A stretch of 64,000 nucleotides of DNA from Hyalangium ruber. GTDB taxonomy: Bacteria > Myxococcota > Myxococcia > Myxococcales > Myxococcaceae. The first letter of the stretch is position 1. Each line of letters begins with the position of its first letter. Below the pieces are notes generated by a model. That model had not been told where the DNA came from and ran no database searches. It was given only the letters and a program-made list of their open reading frames with translations. The position numbers and the translations under genes are program-made. Location of the stretch: positions 406,517 through 470,516 of the forward strand of contig NZ_JAXIVS010000008.1 of NCBI RefSeq assembly GCF_034259325.1. The letters are read 5' to 3'. This document shows positions 55,763-63,831 of this stretch, piece after piece.

Positions 55763-56296
55763 ATGCGAACCTCCCGTCTCCTCCCCCTGATGCTGCTCGC
55801 GCTGAGCGTGAGCGCGTGCGCCGCGAAGTCCGTGGCCACGGTCTCCTCCAACGATGGCGTCTCCACGGGCGTCACGCCGCCGCGCGCCGAGCCGGTGAAG
55901 CCACCGTCGGCTCCAAAGCAGGTGGCCGAGCTGCCGTCGCTGGACTTCGGGCCCATCTACTACGAGCTGGACTCCGCCACGCTCCTGCCCGAGTCGCGGC
56001 AGATGCTCGACGGGGTGGCCGAGGCGCTGCGGAGGCGTCCCGAGGTGCAGGTGACGATCACCGGTCACACCTGCGAGCTGGGCACGACGGAGTACAACAT
56101 GGCCCTTGGGCAGCGCCGGGCGGCGGTGGCGCGTGACTACCTCAAGAAGCTCGGCGTGGAGGCGTCGCACATCGCCGTGGTGTCCTACGGCGAGGAGCGC
56201 CCGGCGGTAGCGGGCAGTGGCGAGAGGGCCTGGGCGAAGAACCGCCGCAGCGAGTTCGCCGTCTCGGTGGCGCAGGCGCGAGTGGATGGCAGGTAG
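55763..56296 (+). CDS. OmpA/Pal-like lipoprotein
   Basis: A 177-residue protein with AGGAGAGGG before ATG 55763 and a lipoprotein signal (LALSVSACA). After a Pro-rich linker comes an OmpA C-terminal domain (YELDSATLLPESRQ, ITGHTCELGTTEYNMALGQRRA, NRRSEF) that binds peptidoglycan through diaminopimelate. It resembles Pal and would tie the outer membrane to the cell wall, though no tol genes are present. It begins a three-gene operon with the two small proteins that follow. Confidence 0.88.
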   Translation: MRTSRLLPLMLLALSVSACAAKSVATVSSNDGVSTGVTPPRAEPVKPPSAPKQVAELPSLDFGPIYYELDSATLLPESRQMLDGVAEALRRRPEVQVTITGHTCELGTTEYNMALGQRRAAVARDYLKKLGVEASHIAVVSYGEERPAVAGSGERAWAKNRRSEFAVSVAQARVDGR

Positions 56297-56298
56297 CC

Positions 56299-56694
56299 GT
56301 GGAGGCCCGCTCCACCGCCTGCGTGTGGCTCCTGGGCGCTAACGACTCGCTCTCGGCGCTCCTGCGCGATGTGTTCGCCGAGGATGGCCTTGCCCTGCAC
56401 ACGGGAGAGGCGGGCGCCCCGCGTGCCGATCTGGTGCTCGTCCACATCCAGCGTGGAGAGAGCGTCCTGGGGGCGCTGCAGAGCGCCCGAGATGGCACCT
56501 ACCCGGCGCCGGTCTTCGTCCTGGTGCCCTTCGCCGACGAGCGGCTGATTCAACTCGCGCTCCGGCTGGGAGCTCGCGGCTGCTTCGCCCTGGGCCAACC
56601 CCTGGATGAACTGCGCCGCATGGTGTGCGCCGTAATCGAGCGTCAGGGAAACGGCCTTGCCGGCCAGGGTCCCGCCTTCAGGAAGGTACGATGA
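56299..56694 (+). CDS. Degenerate receiver-like protein
   Basis: A 131-residue protein from GTG 56299, two bases after the OmpA-like gene. The fold pattern is that of a response-regulator receiver, but the phospho-acceptor position reads LVLVHIQRG (His instead of Asp). The usual conserved Lys near the end is Gln (FALGQPLDEL). It is therefore a pseudo-receiver, probably a protein-protein interaction module. It overlaps the next gene by four bases (ATGA). No output domain. Confidence 0.6.
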   Translation: MEARSTACVWLLGANDSLSALLRDVFAEDGLALHTGEAGAPRADLVLVHIQRGESVLGALQSARDGTYPAPVFVLVPFADERLIQLALRLGARGCFALGQPLDELRRMVCAVIERQGNGLAGQGPAFRKVR

Positions 56695-57185
56695 TGGACT
56701 TCGCCGTCGCTTCGCTGACAGCGCCCTCAGGGACGCAGGAAACGACGCTCTTCCAGATGAAGGGCGTGCTCGTCACCAGCCAACGGCTGGTCACGGACGG
56801 GCGGACCTGGCTGCTCGGTGACGTGGAGCGGGTGGAGGCGGTCCACCGGGCGCCGCGGGTGCTGCCGTTGCTCTGCATCCTGTCGCTGGGCGTGGTGCTG
56901 GGGCTGCCGGTGCTGCACGCGGCCATGGCGGCGCCGGGCGCACAGGGCAAGGGAGTGTACGAGGCAGCCCTTGGGTTGGCGGGGCTGGCCATCTTCGGCT
57001 CGATCGCGGGCCTGCTCTTGGCCGAGGACACGTACTGGCTCGTGCTGTGGACGCGGCAGCAGGAGCGGCGCGTGTTCCGCAGCCGGGATCACCGCCTCGT
57101 CTCCCGCCTGGCGGTCCTGGTGACCGAAGCAGCGGTGGCGGCGAGGCAGCGGCCCGGGAGTGTCACACCCCCTGGGTGGCGATGA
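56691..57185 (+). CDS. DUF6232-like membrane protein
   Basis: A 164-residue protein from ATG 56691 or 56694. The first half (FQMKGVLVTSQRLVTDGRTW, then LLGDVERVEAV) resembles the PH-like start of DUF6232 proteins. Two membrane helices follow (LPLLCILSLGVVLGLPVL and LGLAGLAIFGSIAGLLLA). The family assignment is tentative and the function unknown. Its last 23 bases overlap the convergent phosphotransferase gene. Confidence 0.65.
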   Translation: MMDFAVASLTAPSGTQETTLFQMKGVLVTSQRLVTDGRTWLLGDVERVEAVHRAPRVLPLLCILSLGVVLGLPVLHAAMAAPGAQGKGVYEAALGLAGLAIFGSIAGLLLAEDTYWLVLWTRQQERRVFRSRDHRLVSRLAVLVTEAAVAARQRPGSVTPPGWR

Positions 57186-58236
57186 CGCGCTCGGCGTGGC
57201 GGCACAGCACGGTGACGAATTGACCGAACTGGGCGAAGCGCTTGTTGGTCGTCTGCCCCAGGGCGTAGCGGTAGTAGATCTGCTGGGCGATGACAGCGAG
57301 CCGGAACAGGCCGAACACGTAATAGAAGTGGAAGTCGTTGATGGGCAGGCCCGACTTCTCCGCGTAGCGGGCGACGAGCTCGCGGCGGGTCATCATGCCC
57401 GGCAGGTGCGTGGGGAGCTGACGGGCCATCTGGAAGTCAGGCGGATCATCCGCCTGGACCCAGTAGGCCAGGGAACAGCCGAGGTCCATCAAGGGATCGC
57501 CCAGGGTGGCCATCTCCCAGTCGAGCACGCCGATGATGCGCAGCGGGTTCTTCGGGTCGAGCACGACGTTGTCGAACTTGTAGTCGTTGTGGATGAGGGC
57601 GGCGCGTCCGCTCTCGGGAGGGAGGTGCTCGGCGAGCCACTTCATGAGCGGCTCGGCGTCGGGCACGTCCTGCGTGCGGGCCTTTCGGTAGCGCTCGCTC
57701 CAGCCGTCCACCTGGCGGCGCACATAGCCCTCGGGCTTGCCAAAGTCGGCGAGCCCCGCGGCCTGAACGTCCACGCGGTGCAAGGCCACCTGCACGTCGA
57801 GCAGGTTCTCGCAGAGGGTGCGCGCGTCCTCGGGGCTCAAGGAGAAGCCCGGGGGAAGGTCCTTGCGGAGGATGACGCCCTGGAGCCGCTCCATCACATA
57901 GAAGGGGCAGCCCATCACGCTCTCGTCCTCGCAGAAGAGGACGGGCTTGGGAGCGTAGGGGAACACACGGTGCAGGGCGGACAGCACGCGGACCTCTCGG
58001 CCCATGTCATGCGCGCTCTTCGCCTTGGTGCCGAAAGGAGGGCGGCGGAGCACCCACTCGCGCTCGCCCTGGCGGACGAGATAGGTGAGGTTGGAGGCGC
58101 CGCCGGGGAACTGGGTGATGTGCAGCGGGCCGGTGAACTCGGGGCTCTGGCGGGCCATCCACTCCAGCAGCTTGCCGGCGTCCAGCTCCTCGCCGGCGCG
58201 CGGTGGGGCGGTCTCCTCGGGGGACTTGGATTCCAT
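57163..58236 (-). CDS. APH-family phosphotransferase (acyl-CoA dehydrogenase-associated type)
   Basis: A 357-residue protein with an aminoglycoside-phosphotransferase kinase fold: LIHNDYKFDNVVLD (catalytic Asp and Asn) and GVLDWEMATLGDPLMDLG (metal Asp). The subfamily resembles the kinase part of ACAD10/11 proteins, which phosphorylate 4-hydroxyacyl-CoAs during fatty acid breakdown, rather than antibiotic-resistance kinases. It is the last gene of a three-gene minus-strand operon with a histidine phosphatase and a hypothetical protein. The substrate is inferred from the subfamily only. Confidence 0.85.
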   Translation of the reverse strand: MESKSPEETAPPRAGEELDAGKLLEWMARQSPEFTGPLHITQFPGGASNLTYLVRQGEREWVLRRPPFGTKAKSAHDMGREVRVLSALHRVFPYAPKPVLFCEDESVMGCPFYVMERLQGVILRKDLPPGFSLSPEDARTLCENLLDVQVALHRVDVQAAGLADFGKPEGYVRRQVDGWSERYRKARTQDVPDAEPLMKWLAEHLPPESGRAALIHNDYKFDNVVLDPKNPLRIIGVLDWEMATLGDPLMDLGCSLAYWVQADDPPDFQMARQLPTHLPGMMTRRELVARYAEKSGLPINDFHFYYVFGLFRLAVIAQQIYYRYALGQTTNKRFAQFGQFVTVLCRHAERVIATQGV

Positions 58237-58244
58237 GAGAGGGC

Positions 58245-58940
58245 TCAGCGGTAGGTGAGGAGGCCCGCGTCACCGACGAGCTCCAGGTGGGCGACGTTGT
58301 TGAAGCTGGAGAGCATCAGCGCGCCGCGGCGGATCCGCAGCTCGGTGACGGAGGCGTTGTAGATGGCCCAGTTGAGGGAGAAGGTCTTCTCGGGAGTCAG
58401 GCCCAGGGCGGCCTGGACGGCGAGGGAGATGGGGCCACCGGAGGTGACGATGACGATGCGCTCGGGACCGGAGCGGGCGAGCTTCTCCAGGGCTTCGCGG
58501 ATGCGCGTATGGAAGGCCTCCCACGTCTCGAAGGGAGCGCGCTCGTGGGGCGAGCCGCCCACCCAGTGGTGCATGACCTGAGCGAAGGCGTCCTGGAACT
58601 GGCGGGTGTCGGAGAAGAGGGTGAGCCGGTCATCCGGAGAGAGCCCCATGTCCTGCATGACGCGAGGCAGGTAGGCGCCGAGGATGGCCTCGTGGTCGTA
58701 CTCATTGAAGGCGGGATGGGCGTCCGGGGTGGGAGCGGACGCCAGTCCCCGGACCATGGCGGCGAGGGTGGCACGTTGCCGGTCGAGAGTGCCGCTGAGC
58801 CAGGCATCGGCGCGGAAGGCGATGCGCTGGAGGTGCTGGCCCAGCAGGAGTGCCTGCCGCTCGCCGAGGGCCGAGAGTTGGTCATAGCGGCTGGCGCCGA
58901 AGGAGGCCTGGCCGTGGCGGACGAGGTAGAGGCGGGTCAT
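58245..58940 (-). CDS. Histidine phosphatase (phosphoglycerate mutase-like) family protein
   Basis: A 231-residue protein starting TRLYLVRHGQASFGA, the RHG motif with the phosphohistidine nucleophile. A second conserved His lies in IVIVTSGGPISLAV-type context, where the usual SHG reads TSG, so the second catalytic His may be lost or shifted. The first part also contains NEYDHEAILGAYLP. It lies eight bases before the APH-type gene and 16 bases after the first gene of the operon. Phosphate removal from a small metabolite is the family role. Confidence 0.85.
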   Translation of the reverse strand: MTRLYLVRHGQASFGASRYDQLSALGERQALLLGQHLQRIAFRADAWLSGTLDRQRATLAAMVRGLASAPTPDAHPAFNEYDHEAILGAYLPRVMQDMGLSPDDRLTLFSDTRQFQDAFAQVMHHWVGGSPHERAPFETWEAFHTRIREALEKLARSGPERIVIVTSGGPISLAVQAALGLTPEKTFSLNWAIYNASVTELRIRRGALMLSSFNNVAHLELVGDAGLLTYR

Positions 58941-58956
58941 GCGGTTCTCGGGAGCG

Positions 58957-59664
58957 TCAGGAGCGGCCCATGTGCTTCTCGTAGCGCTGCTCGAGCGAGG
59001 TGAAGTAGCCGCGCTGTTCCCAGAGGGCGGCGGCGAGCCGATCGGCGAGGGAAGCGACCTCGGCCTCCTCGCCCTTCTGGGGGACGCGGGGCTGTCCGAG
59101 CAGAGGGTTCATCAGCGCCTTGGTGGCCTCGGAGAGGAGCAGTCGGCTGCCCTCGAAGAAGCGCTTCAGGAGCTGATTGACGGGGCGGGTGTCCATCTCC
59201 TTGCAGGCGGCGACGATGGCGTCATGGACGCGCAGGGGCGCATCGGTCTCCAGGGAGCTGGCGTTCAAGTCGCCCCGGGCGAGGGCGTGCTGGATGAGAT
59301 AGCCGTGGTGGAGGGTGACGGAGGTCATGTCGACGCAGTCCTTCACCCACAGCACGAGGAAGATCCGGCGGAAGATCTTCTTGAAGGGAAAGAGCGCTAC
59401 GGTCTTGAGGACGCCGAGGATGCGCCCTCCCAGGGTGGAGGACACGTGCGAGCCGGCGAGGACGACCACGGCCTTCTGGGGGGTGGGCAGGGAGTGCTCT
59501 TGGAGCACGGCCCGGATCATCCGCTCACGGACCTGACGGAGCGCATAGTCGTCGAGGAAGGGAACGGGGATGAGGGGAGTGAGCCCGGAGGCGACGGCAT
59601 GAAAGGCCACGCGCCCGAGCTGGGGCGGAGGGGCATTGGAGGGACGCGGATTCTCCTCGGTCAT
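58957..59664 (-). CDS. Hypothetical protein, first gene of the APH/histidine-phosphatase operon
   Basis: A 235-residue protein from ATG 59664 (TEENPRPSNAPPPQ). After a Pro-rich start comes a helical region with moderately hydrophobic stretches (LGGRILGVLKTVALFPFKKIFRRIFLVLW), which may be membrane-associated. Charged helices follow (VHDAIVAACKEMD, LLKRFFEGSRLLL). No family is recognised. Spacing of 16 bases to the phosphatase gene supports co-transcription. Confidence 0.75.
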   Translation of the reverse strand: MTEENPRPSNAPPPQLGRVAFHAVASGLTPLIPVPFLDDYALRQVRERMIRAVLQEHSLPTPQKAVVVLAGSHVSSTLGGRILGVLKTVALFPFKKIFRRIFLVLWVKDCVDMTSVTLHHGYLIQHALARGDLNASSLETDAPLRVHDAIVAACKEMDTRPVNQLLKRFFEGSRLLLSEATKALMNPLLGQPRVPQKGEEAEVASLADRLAAALWEQRGYFTSLEQRYEKHMGRS

Positions 59665-59717
59665 GGCCCCTTCATACTCGGTCTGGCCACCTGCATGCAG
59701 GTGGCCAGCGTGGAGCG

Positions 59718-61628
59718 CTAGTTCTTCACGAGCTCGAAGTTGTCGAACGCGGCCCAGTTGTAGGCGTTGGCGTCCGTGTAGACGCCAATCTCGATGGATC
59801 CGTTGGTCACCTGGATGCCGGTGATGGTGTACTTGGTGTAATTGGTGACGACGCTGGAGCCAATCTCCGCGGTCTTCTCCGCGCCGCCATAGTTCTTGGC
59901 ATACAGGCGCAGGACGTTCTGTCCGCCGCCGGAGCGCACGTAGACGCTGGCGGTGTACGTCCCATTGGCCACGGTCTTGGTCTGCCCAAGGAGCTGCTGA
60001 TAGGCGCCCACCTCGAAGAGGGTGAGCTTGTAGGCGCCGAGATAGGGGTAGTCGGTGTCCACCTTGTAGGCGAGCGCGGCGTTGTGCCACTCGCTGTTCC
60101 AGCTCGAAGCGTTGCCGGCCTCGAAGCTTGGGTTGGCGAGCAGGTTGGTCGGGGTGCCGGTGCTCTGACGCGTCCACTTGTACGTGCCCACCGTCTTGGC
60201 GGGGATCGTGGCGAGGAGCTCCTGGCCCTCGGAGGAGAGCTTGAACGTCTGGCTCGAGGCCGTCTGGTTGATGATGACGGAGACAACGGAGTTGTCCGGG
60301 TTGAGGAAGGACACGTTGGTCACGGTGCCGCTCGAGCCATAGGAGCTGGAGATGCGCTTGGCGCCCGGCTGCACGTACTTGGAGTATTGGGCGATGAGGT
60401 ACAGCTCAGGGAGCACCCAGTACGTGTCATAGGTATAGGCGTTCTGGATGAGCATGGTGGGGCCGGGAGTGCCGGTCCACTGCTCGGGCTTGATGGTGCT
60501 GTCGAGCATCGTCACCCAGGCGTTGTAGCTGACGGCCCAGTTGCGGAAGTACTGGGCCATGCGGTCGGCGCCGGTGGTGCCCCACCAGGAGCGCTCGGTC
60601 ATCAGCATGTTCTTGTTGGGATAGGAGTTGTGCAGCTGAGTCATGGCGCTCGGATCGCCGGCGTAGTCGTGAAAGGCCACGCCATCCACCGCCGCGTTGG
60701 CGGTGGCGTCACTCATGATGGGAGCCATGTAGGAAGCGGCCGAGTCGAAGTTGTGGTCGTAGGCCCAGATCTTCACGCCGCCCAGACCATTGGCGTTCAG
60801 CTCGTTGCGCACGGCGATGATGAGCTGGCGCTCTTGGTCCGAGGTGACGCTGGTGCTGGGGTAATCGGGCGCGGTGTACAGCGGCTCGTTCTGCACGGTG
60901 AGCGCGTAGATGGGAATGCCCTGCGCCTGATAAGCCTGAATGGCCTTGCGGTAGTAGGTGGCGAGGACGGGAATGTGCTGGGTGAGCAGCTTGCCGCCGA
61001 TGAGGCTCTGGTTGTCCTTCATCCAGGCGGGAGGGCTCCAGGGGCTGGCGAAGATCTTCAGGTTGGGATTGACGGCCAGCGCCTGCTTGAGCGTGGAGAT
61101 GATGTTGTAATCGATGTCCTTCTGGATGGAGAAGTAGGTGAGGCTGGGGTCGGTCTGCCCATAGGGGCGGTCGTCGTAGGTGTAGAAGGTCCGGCCGGTG
61201 AAGTCAGAGGCGCCCAGGGTGATGCGCAGGAAGTTCATGCCCGCGCCGGTCGAGGGGTCGAGCAGCTTCCTGAGGACCTCGGTCCGCTTCGTCGCGGACA
61301 TGCGGGCGAGGTTGAAGACGGTGGACTCCTCCATCGAGGTGCCGATGCCCAGGATGGTCTGGTATTGCACCGACGGGTCCACGGTGATGGTGGTGGCCGA
61401 GGTGGAGGTGGGGTTGGTGAAGGTGCCGGAGGCCTGTTGGCTCAGCGCATGGGAAAACGCGATCGGCCCGTTGAACCAGGCGCCATCGCCAGGGTTCTTC
61501 TCGGAGGTCCAGACGACCTGCACCGTGGGGCCCGCGGAAGCGGTCGTTCCCGCGAGCAACACCGCGGTCAGCAGGCCGTTCAAGGACAGGGGAAGGCTTC
61601 TTGACAGCGCTTTCAAGAGTGACGCCAT
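59718..61628 (-). CDS. GH30-family glycoside hydrolase with C-terminal carbohydrate-binding module
   Basis: I start at ATG 61628, since AAGGAG lies at the right distance and the ATG 15 bases earlier overlaps that ribosome site. The 636-residue protein has a signal peptide, then a (beta/alpha)8 GH30 catalytic domain with acid/base Glu in ALTVQNEPLY and nucleophile Glu in NMLMTERSWWG. A beta-sandwich follows, then a CBM-type domain (about the last 140 residues, NLLANPSFEAGNASSW). GH30 enzymes cleave beta-glucosyl, glucuronoxylan or beta-1,6-glucan bonds. The sequence looks closest to the glucosylceramidase/beta-1,6-glucanase branch. Secreted. Confidence 0.9.
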   Translation of the reverse strand: MASLLKALSRSLPLSLNGLLTAVLLAGTTASAGPTVQVVWTSEKNPGDGAWFNGPIAFSHALSQQASGTFTNPTSTSATTITVDPSVQYQTILGIGTSMEESTVFNLARMSATKRTEVLRKLLDPSTGAGMNFLRITLGASDFTGRTFYTYDDRPYGQTDPSLTYFSIQKDIDYNIISTLKQALAVNPNLKIFASPWSPPAWMKDNQSLIGGKLLTQHIPVLATYYRKAIQAYQAQGIPIYALTVQNEPLYTAPDYPSTSVTSDQERQLIIAVRNELNANGLGGVKIWAYDHNFDSAASYMAPIMSDATANAAVDGVAFHDYAGDPSAMTQLHNSYPNKNMLMTERSWWGTTGADRMAQYFRNWAVSYNAWVTMLDSTIKPEQWTGTPGPTMLIQNAYTYDTYWVLPELYLIAQYSKYVQPGAKRISSSYGSSGTVTNVSFLNPDNSVVSVIINQTASSQTFKLSSEGQELLATIPAKTVGTYKWTRQSTGTPTNLLANPSFEAGNASSWNSEWHNAALAYKVDTDYPYLGAYKLTLFEVGAYQQLLGQTKTVANGTYTASVYVRSGGGQNVLRLYAKNYGGAEKTAEIGSSVVTNYTKYTITGIQVTNGSIEIGVYTDANAYNWAAFDNFELVKN

Positions 61629-61740
61629 GTATGGCTCCTTCATGCCGGGAGTGGGGCTATACCGGCGCGAAGTCGCTCATAGCGTTCGCTGTGATGTCAA
61701 GTTTTGCGCGAATTTCAATGAGAGCCGCTCTGGGGAGGGT

Positions 61741-62631
61741 TCACGATGCTGAACGCTTCTCGGCCCATTGCCGCGCGGCCTGAATGGTGTTCGCGAGCAG
61801 CAGGGTGATGGTCATCGGGCCCACGCCTCCGGGCACGGGGGTGATGGCCTCGGCCTTCTGGCTGACGGCGTCGAAGTCGACATCGCCGACCATGCGGTAG
61901 CCGCGCGGAGAGCTCTCATCGGGGACGCGGTTCTGGCCCACGTCGATGACCACGACGCCCGGTTTCACCATGTCGGCGGTGATGAGGTTCTGCTTTCCCA
62001 CCGCGACGATGAGGATGTCCGCCTGCCGAGTGAACGAGGCGAGGTCCTGCGTGTGTCGGTGGGTCAGGGTGACAGTGGCGTCAGGTCCGGGAGCCATGAG
62101 CAGCGAGGCCAGCGGCTTGCTGACGATGAGGCTGCGGCCCACGATGACGACGTGCCTGCCCCGGGTGGGAATGCCCTCGCGGCGGATCATCTCCATGATG
62201 CCTGCGGGGGTGCATGGCACGAAGGCGCGCGGGTCGCCCACGAAAGCGAGCCCGGCGTTGAGGGGGTGGAAGCCGTCCACGTCCTTGTCCGGGTGGATGT
62301 GCTCCAGCACGGCCTTGTAGGGCAGGTGAGCGGGGAGCGGGAGCTGCACCAGGATGCCATGCACCTCGGGGTCGGCGTTCAGGCGGTCGATGACCGAGAA
62401 CAGCTCCTCCGTCGAGACGTCCTCCGGAAGGTTCAGCGTCCGGCCCTTCATCCCGAGGGCCTCGCACGCACGAGTCTTGCTAGCCACGTAGGCTTGGCTC
62501 GCCGGATTGTTCCCCACCAGCACCACGGAGAGCCCAGGGGTGACGCCGTTGGCCCGGAGTGCCGCCACCTGCTGGGCCATCTCCTCCCGCATCACCCGGC
62601 TGTACTCGGTCCCGTCAATGATCCGCGCCAT
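61741..62631 (-). CDS. folD: Bifunctional methylenetetrahydrofolate dehydrogenase/cyclohydrolase
   Basis: A 296-residue protein of normal FolD length. It interconverts methylene- and formyl-tetrahydrofolate in the cytoplasm. Signatures: NPASQAYVASKTRACEALG with the catalytic Lys, GILVQLPLPAHL, DKDVDGFHPLNAG, IVGRSLIVSKPLASLL for the NADP pocket, and the terminal TPVPGGVGPMT. The upstream frame remains open but ATG 62631 aligns with the usual FolD start. The gene is divergent from the PD-(D/E)XK-like gene. Confidence 0.96.
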   Translation of the reverse strand: MARIIDGTEYSRVMREEMAQQVAALRANGVTPGLSVVLVGNNPASQAYVASKTRACEALGMKGRTLNLPEDVSTEELFSVIDRLNADPEVHGILVQLPLPAHLPYKAVLEHIHPDKDVDGFHPLNAGLAFVGDPRAFVPCTPAGIMEMIRREGIPTRGRHVVIVGRSLIVSKPLASLLMAPGPDATVTLTHRHTQDLASFTRQADILIVAVGKQNLITADMVKPGVVVIDVGQNRVPDESSPRGYRMVGDVDFDAVSQKAEAITPVPGGVGPMTITLLLANTIQAARQWAEKRSAS

Positions 62632-62718
62632 GGGCGGCTCCTTACCCCAACAAGCCGGTGGGTGGGCGAGAAAGCGGAGGCGCGCTCCAGCGCGAGTGTC
62701 CGAGTGGTACAAGCTGTC

Positions 62719-63216
62719 ATGGACTCTCAGATGGTGGAACTCGTGGGGCGAAACTGGCTTGTGACGGAGCTTCTCCGCGCTGGTTTGGAAGTGGCACGCC
62801 CCGAGCGAGATCGCGGAATCGATCTGATCGTCTACAGTGACCTGGATCATCAGGTGGGGGACTTCATTGCTTGTCCCATCCAGATGAAGGCCCACTCGGA
62901 TCGTTCGTTCAGCGTCCACAAGAAGTACGAGAAGTTCCGCCGGCTTCTCCTCGTCCATGTCTGGGACCTCGATCGCCCCGTTGCAACTCGAGCGTACGCT
63001 CTGACGTACGCCGAGGCTGTCAGTGTCGCAGAGGCGATGAGGTGGACGAAGACGGATTCGTGGAAGACGGGGGGGAAGACACGAAAGCCGGGATACACGA
63101 CAAATCGCCCCAGCCAAGAGTTGATCAAGCTGCTGGAGCCCTACCTCATGACAACGGAGGCTTGGCGCGCCAGGATCAACGCGCTCGCGCGGATGAGTAT
63201 CAGTGGTGCGCCATGA
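62719..63216 (+). CDS. PD-(D/E)XK-like nuclease-fold protein
   Basis: A 165-residue protein from ATG 62719. A putative nuclease core is visible: Glu17 in the first helix (NWLVTELLRAG), Asp35 in RGIDLIVY, and Gln55-x-Lys57 in CPIQMKAHS. That is the E-D-QxK pattern of restriction-endonuclease-like proteins. The rest is helical and basic. The last base triplets overlap the acceptor end of a selC-like fragment on the other strand. It could be a solitary defence or DNA-repair nuclease; neither is shown. Confidence 0.7.
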   Translation: MDSQMVELVGRNWLVTELLRAGLEVARPERDRGIDLIVYSDLDHQVGDFIACPIQMKAHSDRSFSVHKKYEKFRRLLLVHVWDLDRPVATRAYALTYAEAVSVAEAMRWTKTDSWKTGGKTRKPGYTTNRPSQELIKLLEPYLMTTEAWRARINALARMSISGAP

Positions 63217-63273
63217 GGAATGAGAATCGAACTCACCATGGGCGGCTCGCACGGCCACTCACCGGTTTTGAAG
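63212..63273 (-). pseudogene. 3' half of a selC-like (tRNA-Sec) gene, possible att site
   Basis: Reading the minus strand from 63273: the anticodon loop CTTCAAA (anticodon TCA), the 3' anticodon stem ACCGG, a long variable arm with a 5-bp stem (GTGGC paired with GCCGC around CGTGCGA), a T-arm (GTGAG, loop TTCGATT, CTCAT) and an 8-base acceptor strand, TCCTCATG. The bases 5' of the loop do not complete the anticodon stem and no D-arm is present, so the gene is only a 3' half. The UCA anticodon and long variable arm fit tRNA-Sec. A boundary at the anticodon loop is typical of sites left by tyrosine-recombinase insertion into tRNA genes. Confidence 0.6.
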
Positions 63274-63425
63274 CCCCGCCGCACAGATCCGCAAGGTGTT
63301 GGCAGGGTTGGAGGGCCATCGAATTCCCTCTGAAAATGGGCTGACGGCGTGTTCATGAAGGTCCACGAGCGTCCAGCCATTGTGGGTACAACTTGGGTAC
63401 GGTCCGCTGATGACGTGGGTTGGAG

Positions 63426-63668
63426 TCACTTTGAACGACCGCGTGACGCTCGTGAAAGCGTGGACGGCGCGGACTTCTGCTTCCGGATCGGTCGCTTTTT
63501 CGATGGAGGCTGCGCGTTCGGGTCTTCCAGGCCAAAAATCGCCCATTGAAGCCCTGCAGGCTCTGGCACGTATGGTCCTTCTGGTTTCTTGAACGCATAG
63601 TCCCGTAGGTAGTCCAGTACGCTAACGGCGTCGTGCAGGTCCCGTTCCTCCGCGATCTCTCGTACCAC
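63426..63668 (-). CDS. Small hypothetical protein, perhaps 5'-truncated
   Basis: An 80-residue frame from GTG 63668 reads VREIAEERDLHDAVSVLDYL, then YAFKKPEGPYVPEPAGLQW, and ends in a basic tail. Codon use and composition look protein-like, and the frame stays open upstream (LNRLDDLKETLLDHF) to a TGA that ends the transposase remnant, without an ATG. It may have lost its natural start when mobile DNA inserted. No family is recognised. Confidence 0.45.
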   Translation of the reverse strand: MVREIAEERDLHDAVSVLDYLRDYAFKKPEGPYVPEPAGLQWAIFGLEDPNAQPPSKKRPIRKQKSAPSTLSRASRGRSK

Positions 63669-63722
63669 CTTGAAGTGATCGAGCAGTGTCTCCTTGAGGT
63701 CGTCAAGGCGGTTTAAGAGCGC

Positions 63723-63830
63723 TCAAGACCCCGTGCGCTGGCGTAGCCCCTGCGCTTCAGCCAGTTGAGCAGGCCGCGTCGGCAGTTCCAGGTGCTCCAA
63801 AATGGCGCGCAGCCCGTCGGGTGCCTTCAG
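63723..63830 (-). pseudogene. C-terminal remnant of a transposase
   Basis: The minus strand reads LKAPDGLRAILEHLELPTRP, then AQLAEAQGLRQRTGS and a stop. From memory, IS91-like zinc-ribbon transposases in this group end with a similar RAILEHLGLPTxPxxLAPA tail. The similarity begins exactly where the IS66-like end starts, so the rest of the gene was probably removed or separated by that insertion. The call rests on a short stretch. Confidence 0.45.
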
Positions 63831-63831
63831 G

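Noticed and set aside
61629..61643. ATG 61643 as the GH30 start
   Set aside because: The AAGGAG ribosome site for ATG 61628 lies within those codons, so the later start is better supported.
63212..63345. An intact tRNA-Sec gene
   Set aside because: No D-arm, no 5' acceptor strand complementary to TCCTCATG, and a mismatched 5' anticodon stem; only the 3' half is supported.
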